Origin: an uncultured Lachnospiraceae bacterium
GTDB taxonomy: Bacteria > Bacillota_A > Clostridia > Lachnospirales > Lachnospiraceae
NCBI GenBank assembly: GCA_947175285.1
Contig: CAMWMM010000317.1
Span: 1-6,153, forward strand
Reading direction: 5' to 3'
Length of the DNA: 6,153 nt
Both the position numbers and the translations under genes were made by a program. Under the pieces are notes generated by a model that saw nothing but the letters and a program-made list of their open reading frames with translations, was not told where the DNA came from and did no database searches. Positions 1 through 5,260 of this stretch are shown in pieces; the stretch's first letter is position 1; each line of letters starts with the position of its first letter.

Positions 1-13
1 CCAAAAACAGGGG

Positions 14-195
14 TTTTCCGTAGAATTAATTGGAGCGTGAAACACTCTCATTTAATTTGCCGCTTAACTATACTTCATTCCCTCCAAACTTGGAAGTCAA
101 GGCCTTTAGCCGGTTTAGGGAAGCCTTGACTTCCAAGTTTGGAGGGAATACCATCAAATAACGGCAAGAACTACACTCATTTAATTCTACGAAAA
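14..195. repeat. Large imperfect palindrome around a perfect 27-bp hairpin (MITE-like)
   Basis: The core is an inverted repeat with perfectly complementary 27-base arms at 77-103 and 123-149, separated by a 19-base loop. Outside it, TTTTCCGTAGAATTAA (14-29) is the inverse of TTAATTCTACGAAAA (181-195) apart from one bulged C, and TTTGCCG near 56-62 faces CGGCAAG near 162-168. The word CTCATTTAATT also occurs directly at 47-57 and 177-187. The whole segment can therefore fold on itself. No ORF lies inside and no clear target-site duplication is visible, though the left flank is only 13 bases long. A non-autonomous inverted-repeat element is the simplest reading. A structured RNA or a chromosomal REP-like palindrome is also possible. 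Confidence 0.75.
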
Positions 196-205
196 TGGTA
201 TCAAA

Positions 206-254
206 TAAAGTGCCGAACGACACTTTACCCTGTGGCATAGTGACTCACCATACC
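206..254. repeat. Two small adjacent palindromes
   Basis: TAAAGTG (206-212) and CACTTTA (221-227) form 7-base perfect arms around an 8-base loop. Immediately beyond, GGCATAGTGA (234-243) and TCACCATACC (245-254) are complementary except for two positions that would be G-U pairs in RNA. They lie between the large palindrome and the terminator of the small gene. Function is unknown. The GGCAT/ATACC ends resemble the octamers in the 4340-4634 array, which may be coincidence. Confidence 0.45.
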
Positions 255-266
255 ACTCTGTTCTGC

Positions 267-307
267 AAACAAAAACAGGAGCACTCCATTTTCTCAAAAT
301 GCTCCTG
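267..307 (-). terminator. Rho-independent terminator of the 61-residue gene
   Basis: Read on the minus strand, CAGGAGCA (307-300) pairs perfectly with TGCTCCTG (283-276), and an inner TTTT/AAAA pairing tightens the loop. The stem is followed directly by TTTTTGTTT (275-267). This GC-rich stem plus T-tract, about 55 bases past the stop codon at 363, is a textbook intrinsic terminator for the leftward transcript. Confidence 0.88.
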
Positions 308-362
308 CTTCTGTTGCACTACATCCCAACAGCCTTCTTTCAGTTAACCATTATCAATAAAT

Positions 363-548
363 TCAACGGACCGTATACTTACCCGCAGCCTCTATGCTTG
401 CAGCGCGTTCAGCCTCATTCTGTCTTACCTTCTGTCTAATTGATCTTCCAAGTTCCTCCATATGACTGCTGGGAACAGGAATCTTTTCTACTGGGGGTAT
501 ATTTGGAACAGCCGATTTATAATTTAATTTTATTCTTTCTATAGCCAT
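363..548 (-). CDS. Small 61-residue hypothetical protein with its own promoter and terminator
   Basis: I do not recognise a family. The protein has no cysteine, no signal peptide and no membrane segment. Residues 1-27 are extended and proline-rich (NIPPVEKIPVPSS). Residues 30-56 are rich in Arg, Glu, Gln and Ala and look like one amphipathic helix, and the chain ends in KYTVR. Although short, it is very probably real. AGGAG lies 8 bases before the ATG, a consensus promoter with a 17-base spacer sits just upstream, and an intrinsic terminator follows the stop. It is therefore a monocistronic unit separate from the 205/546-residue gene pair upstream. A partner or regulator role for that pair can be imagined, but nothing in the sequence demonstrates it. 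Confidence 0.8.
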   Translation of the reverse strand: MAIERIKLNYKSAVPNIPPVEKIPVPSSHMEELGRSIRQKVRQNEAERAASIEAAGKYTVR

Positions 549-580
549 ATCTTATTCTCCTATTCTAATTTGATTTTCTT

Positions 581-609
581 ATTATATGCGTCTGCAGAAG
601 AATTGTCAA
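581..609 (-). promoter_or_regulatory. Consensus sigma-A promoter for the 61-residue gene
   Basis: On the minus strand TTGACA (609-604) and TATAAT (586-581) are both perfect matches to the vegetative consensus and are separated by exactly 17 bases. Transcription should start near 574, giving a leader of about 25 bases that contains the AGGAG ribosome binding site. No operator-like dyad overlaps it obviously, so strong constitutive expression is the simplest expectation. Confidence 0.9.
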
Positions 610-707
610 TCAAGATGTGGTAAAAAGTGCAACTTAGCTTAACAATCCTGACAGAAAACACCTGCACCATTAACTATATTTCCTGTTTTTTCTGTTATTC
701 ATACATT
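610..707. other. Intergenic stretch with a weak long-loop stem
   Basis: This is the gap between the peptidase-like gene and the promoter of the small gene. ACAGAAAACA near 651 and TGTTTTTTCTGT near 684 can pair across a loop of more than 20 bases. That could act as a poor terminator in either direction, but the stem is AT-rich and imperfect. No convincing terminator for the 546-residue gene is visible, so some read-through into the small gene is possible. Confidence 0.3.
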
Positions 708-2348
708 TTACTTTAGTTTCTCAGTTTGAAACAGATTATGGTCATACCCATTAAATTGCTCCCAATCATGAACTTTATCAAACGTCTCATCTTCATCAAA
801 AATCTTATCCACATTCTCAACATTCTTTCTACAAACCATGATATGATATGGATAATGTACCAGAAGTATACTTTTTTCACCGTAATCTGGCGAAGCTGTC
901 GCATCTATGACAAGTTCCCCCTTTGCCCTGCCATTGATATACCCCTCCTTGTCATAAATTTCACACACCCAGATAAATTTAGGTAGACGCAGCTTTTGAT
1001 ACCTTATGCATACTTCTTTGTTCCTGTTGCTAAAATTTGTAATACGTCTCTGTTTATAATTTCTCGACGAACACATAAATATTCGTATTATAACTGGATC
1101 TTCCCTTGTCCCTACTTTCGGATAAAATCTTCGAATCCCTACCTTCTTGCTCGCCAATGCCGATGTACAGATATCATATGCGTCCTGTGCCTCCAGAAAC
1201 ATCCTTTTAGATAGAGGAACCATCAACATCTCTGGCTCATAACTGCCCATCATACATTTGTTCGGTTTCTTGATATCATGTGGTTCCTTCACCTTCCATT
1301 CACACTCTCCATATGGGGCACTTCCATCATCCATCACTATATAATCGCTGCACAGATCAGATGAATCAACCAGCCAGATATGACTGCCTGCTGCTGTGTC
1401 AAAAACAGCATATATCTTCCTGCCAATATCTTCATGACGGAGTCTGCCATGCCCGATACATATAATGGAATGTTTTGTCTTTTCATCAACTTTTGCACCG
1501 ACCGCAACGGGAATCCCCGATTCTATATAGTAGTGCATCACACGTTTAAACTGCGACATATCAGAAAAAGCATTTTTTCCATACAGTCTTGGATAGAATC
1601 CCGCCTCTGAAAACACCTTGGTTATCAACGAATATTTTAACCCGCGTGACGGCAGGGTTCTTTCAAAATCATTTTCCCTGACTATCTCCGCGATTTGGCT
1701 GGGAAGAATATTCTTATATTCAGAATACTTTCTGCTGAAATAATCTATCAGATTCAGTATGGTTATCTCAGCGCAAGTCGTGGTCTCCCCGTCCTGCATA
1801 GAGAATGGAAATGCACTGATACGCAGACGTATTCCGTAGATTGTTGCCGAATACTTTGCATAACGCAGATATGTGTCTGCTTTGCCCAAAATAAAATAGG
1901 GGTTAATTAATGACCGTCCTACTTTCCCTTCTATTAATGGCCGTATTACAACAGTCCCTATAAATCGCTTCTGAAGGTCGTTCGCATCAAGTTCTGAGAA
2001 CATCTGCTTTTCTGTATCTTCAAAAACATCACCCCAAAAAAGAAACAATCTTTTACAAAATCTGCTATAATCTCCGTGTTTACAAGAAAAATGCATATAA
2101 AAACTGTCTCTATAAATCCTGTCTACATATTTATCCTCTATCACAATAGTCAGCACTGAAATCCTGCTCAAAAAGGAGAACAAAATTCTATATGATTTGA
2201 TCTTTTGAAGAGTTTCCTCTGATTCTATACCATTCCCAATTTCCAATATATCCATTAAAAAGTTCATCAGTTCCTTTTCCGAAGCAATAACCAAAACATT
2301 CTGGGACGTATCTGGCACGTCTGATAACTGCCCTTTATCATAAGTCAT
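708..2348 (-). CDS. Papain/C39-like cysteine peptidase-domain protein, uncharacterised (546 residues)
   Basis: The central region carries the signature of a papain-like (C39-like) thiol peptidase. It has SMQDGETTTCAE with oxyanion Gln185 and nucleophile Cys192, then KHSIICIGHG with His293, then DYIVMDDGSAPYG with Asp340 or Asp341. Just before the core is IGTVVIRPLIEGKVGRSLINP (from residue 130). From memory, an 'IRP...IGR...P' stretch followed by 'QD...CA' recurs in a scattered family of unstudied bacterial proteins. Residues 1-125 are helical and charged, and residues 375-546 form an unassigned C-terminal part. There is no signal peptide or transmembrane helix, so it should act in the cytoplasm. 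That argues against a C39 bacteriocin exporter, which needs an ABC transporter. The start is supported by AGGAGAGAGG 9 bases before the ATG. It lies 29 bases after the 205-residue gene, so the two are almost certainly co-transcribed. Peptidase activity and substrate are inferred, not shown. Confidence 0.78.
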   Translation of the reverse strand: MTYDKGQLSDVPDTSQNVLVIASEKELMNFLMDILEIGNGIESEETLQKIKSYRILFSFLSRISVLTIVIEDKYVDRIYRDSFYMHFSCKHGDYSRFCKRLFLFWGDVFEDTEKQMFSELDANDLQKRFIGTVVIRPLIEGKVGRSLINPYFILGKADTYLRYAKYSATIYGIRLRISAFPFSMQDGETTTCAEITILNLIDYFSRKYSEYKNILPSQIAEIVRENDFERTLPSRGLKYSLITKVFSEAGFYPRLYGKNAFSDMSQFKRVMHYYIESGIPVAVGAKVDEKTKHSIICIGHGRLRHEDIGRKIYAVFDTAAGSHIWLVDSSDLCSDYIVMDDGSAPYGECEWKVKEPHDIKKPNKCMMGSYEPEMLMVPLSKRMFLEAQDAYDICTSALASKKVGIRRFYPKVGTREDPVIIRIFMCSSRNYKQRRITNFSNRNKEVCIRYQKLRLPKFIWVCEIYDKEGYINGRAKGELVIDATASPDYGEKSILLVHYPYHIMVCRKNVENVDKIFDEDETFDKVHDWEQFNGYDHNLFQTEKLK

Positions 2349-2377
2349 AATCTAAAACCTCTCTCCTACATATTTAT

Positions 2378-2995
2378 CTATCGTACCAGCTGCCAGCGTT
2401 CGCCAACCTTTTGAATGATATTCTGTTTTTCCAAGCTGTTAAACGAAATCTGAACTTTCTCCGCATTACATGTGCAGGCATCATCACTGCCCAGATAAGT
2501 ACATTTCCAATTTTCTTCCCTATAATCACATTTACCATGACTGTTTGCGGTCACAATATCATCTTCTTTAAAATATCTGTTCTTATTTTCCATACACAAT
2601 TCTATTATACGCGCGTAAACGCAGTAATCTGTATCCGCCAATTTCCTGATCGCTGATCCGACAATATACACCAAGTCTGCCCCAATCAATGTCAGATCAA
2701 TGCCCCTCAGAAAAAAATACTTTGCGAAAAATATGTATGCAGTATGATATAGACCTTTTTTTGCATTAGTAAAATTTATAACTAAATGCGTGTTCGATAT
2801 CTGCCCTTCATACTTATCACCCTCTGACAAATACCATGCATCCATTTCCTCCTTATCAACTATGTCTCTATTATGCTGGGTAAGCATATTATATACAAAA
2901 AATCTTGCTTCATCTAAGGGCATATCAAAATCATTGCGTAGGACTTTAATTATCCCTTCCACTGTACCTTTTATCTCATATTCCTGTTCTTCCAT
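2378..2995 (-). CDS. Hypothetical 205-residue protein with winged-helix-like C-terminus, first gene of the peptidase operon
   Basis: No family is recognised. Residues 10-60 are helical, and residues 68-115 are hydrophobic and aromatic (YHTAYIFFAKYFFLRG, LTLIGADLVYIVG). They contain too many charged residues to be clear membrane spans. Residues 125-205 look like a winged helix: a helix at 127-137, a further segment near 143-149, then SLEKQNIIQKVGERWQLV, which fits a recognition helix running into a wing. Between these lies an insert with Cys156, Cys165, Cys174 and Cys176, spaced as a possible metal or disulfide cluster. The ATG is fixed by GGAGGGG 5 bases upstream. The 29-base gap to the peptidase-like gene and its promoter-proximal position suggest an adaptor, sensor or transcription regulator for that protein. 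This role is inference. Confidence 0.75.
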   Translation of the reverse strand: MEEQEYEIKGTVEGIIKVLRNDFDMPLDEARFFVYNMLTQHNRDIVDKEEMDAWYLSEGDKYEGQISNTHLVINFTNAKKGLYHTAYIFFAKYFFLRGIDLTLIGADLVYIVGSAIRKLADTDYCVYARIIELCMENKNRYFKEDDIVTANSHGKCDYREENWKCTYLGSDDACTCNAEKVQISFNSLEKQNIIQKVGERWQLVR

Positions 2996-3116
2996 CTAAT
3001 CCCCTCCATTCCATTTTTTCATCATGTCGGCATATTGCACTACCAGATAATCACACAATACACAAAATGCCTAATAACTTATAGGTCTATTTTCTAATTG
3101 TAACTATCTTGTGAAA

Positions 3117-3146
3117 AGTATAACATAGTTCGTACATAATACACAA
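3117..3146 (-). promoter_or_regulatory. Probable extended -10 promoter of the two-gene operon
   Basis: On the minus strand TATACT (3122-3117) is preceded by TGT, giving the extended -10 form TGnTATACT. A weak -35, TTGTGT (3146-3141), stands 18 bases upstream. A better -35 word, TTGACG (3160-3155), is also present but has only a poor -10 at the right distance. Transcription from the extended -10 would begin near 3110 and leave a leader of roughly 115 bases before the 205-residue gene. No clear riboswitch or attenuator is visible in that leader. Confidence 0.5.
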
Positions 3147-3168
3147 GCATTTTTCGTCAATCTTCCAG

Positions 3169-3737
3169 CTACGTCGTGATGCCGTTGCGGTCTGTCTTCT
3201 CTGCGACATGTCCCTCCCTGTTATACCTTATCTCAGTGTAGCTGTGGATTCCGCCCTTCGTATCAACATGCATCTCCGATGCCAGCCTGTTCGCGCATCA
3301 TATTCAGGCAGTGCCTAGCCTCCTTCTGGCAGCGGTATGCGAATGCAGTTCCCTGTCCTATCATACTCGTAGCGTGTTACTGCAAATTCAAGCCTTCCGT
3401 CCTTTTCCCTAGTTAAGGCCGCCTCATTTATAAGCCTTCCTGTCTTATCGTACTCGTAGATGGCTGTCTGCACCTGCATATCCGACAGCTTCCTCTCCTC
3501 GCGGATGCACTGGTACTGTACTGACGCTCCCGTGTTATCGCTCACTCGGATTCTGCGGTTGATGGTGTCCTCAACCATAAAGACATTTCCTATCTCCTGC
3601 CTTTCTCTTCTATCTCTAGTATTAACAAAGGATATGCCACATGTATCACAGATGATATCTTCCCCCCTCTGTCCTCTTAACATCTTTTTTGCTATAATCG
3701 CAAGCAGGATATAGGTCACTAGGACCACAACCCACAC
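3169..3737 (-). pseudogene. Decayed Rhs/YD-repeat protein fragment
   Basis: The open part (3737-3315, 140 residues) starts at a GTG with no ribosome binding site. It begins with a hydrophobic segment (VVVLVTYILLAIIA) and a CDTC pair. It then shows YD-repeat units, YEYDKTGRLINE and RYEYDRTGNCIRIPLPEGG, typical of Rhs proteins. A TAG at 3315-3317 interrupts where Rhs proteins usually read on. After it ALPEYDA continues in the same frame, then the reading shifts near 3290-3297 to another frame giving ANRLASEMHVDTKGGIHS and RYNREGHVAEKTDRNG, which stops at 3169. One nonsense codon and one frameshift therefore separate three recognisable Rhs pieces. The hydrophobic N-terminus may come from a different gene fused during decay, since its frame stays open back to 3771. 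Rhs relics are common downstream of active Rhs toxin genes. Confidence 0.8.
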
Positions 3738-3913
3738 TGCTGCCAGGACAAGATCACCAGATAATAACGGTTAAATAAAAATCGCTTGAAACCTGCTTTT
3801 TTACTATACATGTCCCACTGTTTTACACCTGAGGATACCGTCCACCTTCCGCTCCTGAACCTGATATCCGTGGCATCACTGCTGTATATCCTAGACAATC
3901 CCCCGAACCTATA
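3719..3913 (-). pseudogene. Decayed coding stretch upstream of the Rhs relic
   Basis: A minus-strand frame open from 3913 to the stop at 3719 has no start codon with a ribosome binding site. Its translation looks protein-like, for example YRFGGLSRIYSSDATDIRF, SGRWTVSSGVKQWDMYSKK and AGFKRFLFNRYYLVI. Around 3771 it overlaps the start of the frame that carries LVLAAVWVVVLVTYILLAII. One frameshift there would join the two into a single protein with a hydrophilic N-terminus and a membrane helix. I do not recognise the family. It could be a degraded immunity or accessory gene of an earlier toxin cassette, or chance openness over 65 codons. Confidence 0.4.
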
Positions 3914-3932
3914 TTACTTTTTCTATACTCCA

Positions 3933-4277
3933 TTACACGCCTCCATAGGCAATAACCTCCATAATGGTTAGCGCTTTTATAGGTATCTCTGTACTATATA
4001 TTCGTTCTATTGTTGTATCATCAACCATCCACACTTCCCCTTTATAATCTCCATTTAAGATCACAATATATTGACGCACTATATCATGCATATTAGCTAG
4101 TATCTCTTTCCCGACAATTGGCATACAGCCTTGTAATAGCTGATACTGTGGCAATACCCAAGGAGATATTGTCTCTTGATTTTTCGGTCTAGACCATCTT
4201 CTGGCTGCCCGTGACGACATTGATTGGGGCGTTGTAGGCATGTTCGAGGTACTGTTATTGTTGCCCCTGTCTGTCAC
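3933..4277 (-). CDS. Hypothetical 114-residue ORF, possibly a truncated cassette gene
   Basis: No family is recognised. Residues 1-35 are low-complexity and basic (runs of Asn, Ser and Thr, then SSRAARRWSRPKN). They contrast with residues 40-114, which look like a folded domain: VLPQYQLLQGCMPIVGKEIL, then RQYIVILNGDYKGEVWMVDD, then STEIPIKALTIMEVI. The hydrophobic strands separated by an NGDYKG turn recall the C-terminal half of small immunity proteins such as SUKH, but this is only a resemblance. The start would be a GTG without a clear ribosome binding site, and later ATGs at residues 13 and 20 are no better. The first 100 bases are also richer in GC than the AT-rich spacer behind them. A fusion of a cassette remnant with foreign sequence is therefore plausible, and this may be a pseudogene. 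Confidence 0.4.
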   Translation of the reverse strand: MTDRGNNNSTSNMPTTPQSMSSRAARRWSRPKNQETISPWVLPQYQLLQGCMPIVGKEILANMHDIVRQYIVILNGDYKGEVWMVDDTTIERIYSTEIPIKALTIMEVIAYGGV

Positions 4278-4339
4278 ATTATTACCCGCCCCATTGCAGA
4301 ATATTTATTGCAAAATTAAGTTTTTATCTTATCTGGGTA

Positions 4340-4634
4340 GGTATACCATAAATCGTGCAATCAAAACTTACACATAAAATAATTTTGTAATGATATACCC
4401 AATTACCACAATCTACTAAACTTTTGATTTCTCTAGTTTTCTAATGATGGGCATACCAAACCAGAATCGTTATATTTTAAACTGTAACGATTTCAAATTA
4501 GGTATACCATAAGCTGAAAAAGACATAAAATCAATGTTTCTGTGAAATATAATTTTGCCATAGCTTATCTAATCAAGTATGGCACATTTTTTGAGAACCC
4601 TGGATTTCTTTGGCTTTCCAGAAATTGGCATACC
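4340..4634. repeat. Quasi-periodic GGYATACC octamer array with intervening hairpins
   Basis: This fills most of the 385-base AT-rich gap behind the immunity gene. GGTATACC occurs at 4340-4347 and 4501-4508, GGCATACC at 4450-4457 and 4627-4634, and a one-mismatch copy GATATACC at 4392-4399. A poorer copy in inverse orientation lies near 4576-4583. Start-to-start distances are 52, 58, 51, 75 and 51 bases. Several intervals hold short inverted repeats: AATCGTTA/TAACGATT (4465-4492, perfect 8-base arms), ATAAGCT/AGCTTAT (about 4508-4568) and CTGGA/TCCAG (about 4600-4620). No ORF is present. The sequence could be operator sites, decayed iteron-like repeats or a structured 3' transcript. None is established. 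Confidence 0.5.
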
Positions 4635-4662
4635 TAACAAAAAACGTTACAATTAAAATATT

Positions 4663-5190
4663 TTATTCTTGGCTTTGTTTTCTCGGTTTTAGTTTCGAAA
4701 AAAACTCTGACAGGGAATCAGCCAGAACAGATTCTTCCTCATATTCCCAGTCATACGAGATAACACATCCACTGTCAATTTTTACACATATTGAGCAATT
4801 GTAATCATCCGTTCCAATCGTAATCATGTTTCCATTATCATCGAGTTCACATCTAAAATCATCTAGAACATCTACAGTTGCATCAATTTTATCCAGCTGT
4901 ATACATCTATCATCCAAGAATCCACATAGTTCCAAAAAATAATATGAATTATAGTACTCTTTTAGTTCCTGTGGTAAATGGATACCATACTCATTCTCTA
5001 ACTTAGAAAAGTCAATCATTCTATCCACCGGAACATACTGCCATTGAATCCATTCCTCTTCGTCCACTTCCCCCACATACAGATTGGATGGCTCCTCTTC
5101 GTCGTAAGGTAATTTGGGTAAAGATTTAAAATCTTCTTCATATACCTTAAAAAAAGCATCAATATTTTTTTTCAAAACTTCCTTTAACAT
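4663..5190 (-). CDS. SUKH-superfamily immunity protein, Syd-like (175 residues)
   Basis: This is very probably the antidote to the Rhs toxin encoded just upstream. Residues 38-90 contain YVGEVDEEEWIQWQYVP, then DFSKLENEYGIHLPQELKEYY. This is the GEVDE...W...DF..LE...L pattern shared by Syd and other SUKH-fold proteins. The second half is also typical of the fold, with ITIGTDDYNCSICVKID (residues 123-139) followed by a strand-turn-strand and a final ADSLSEFFSKL helix (157-167). The protein is strongly acidic, has no signal or membrane segment, and should act in the cytoplasm. SUKH proteins are known as immunity proteins, chiefly against nuclease toxins, which fits the HNH-like tail next door. 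GGAGGAG lies 4 bases before the ATG. The gap to the toxin stop is 70 bases, close enough for co-transcription. An alternative role as a SecY-interacting Syd protein is unlikely in this context. Confidence 0.82.
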   Translation of the reverse strand: MLKEVLKKNIDAFFKVYEEDFKSLPKLPYDEEEPSNLYVGEVDEEEWIQWQYVPVDRMIDFSKLENEYGIHLPQELKEYYNSYYFLELCGFLDDRCIQLDKIDATVDVLDDFRCELDDNGNMITIGTDDYNCSICVKIDSGCVISYDWEYEEESVLADSLSEFFSKLKPRKQSQE

Positions 5191-5260
5191 ATTTCTCCTC
5201 CATTCTTAAACACATTATAAATCACTCTTAAAACAAGTTCATCAATAGGTTTTATGGCAA

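Noticed and set aside
77..149. Intrinsic terminator at the 27-base-arm hairpin
   Set aside because: Neither side of the stem is followed by a T-tract on the corresponding strand, and the 267-307 hairpin already supplies a proper terminator for the leftward transcript.
363..548. RiPP/bacteriocin precursor matured by the neighbouring C39-like protein
   Set aside because: There is no double-glycine leader, no Cys/Ser/Thr-rich core peptide and no transporter or modification enzyme, and the peptidase-like protein is soluble.
726..1910. Several plus-strand ORFs of 60-90 codons opposite the peptidase-like gene
   Set aside because: They lie wholly inside a long minus-strand gene with a good ribosome binding site and motif content, lack their own ribosome binding sites and have no protein-like motifs. 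The same applies to plus-strand ORFs opposite the other genes.
3124..3136. LexA/SOS-like box (CGAAC...GTT) overlapping the operon promoter
   Set aside because: The half-sites are AAC and GTT with a 3-base spacer and the second half is incomplete, whereas the Gram-positive box needs GAAC-N4-GTTC. The match is too weak to claim SOS control.
3315..3737. Intact 140-residue membrane protein gene
   Set aside because: The GTG start has no ribosome binding site, the hydrophobic frame continues upstream of it, and Rhs-repeat sequence continues past the stop in two frames. It is better read as part of a pseudogene.
4340..4634. CRISPR array
   Set aside because: The repeated unit is only 8 bases, the intervals vary from 51 to 75 bases and there are no cas genes. 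It does not meet the form of a CRISPR array.
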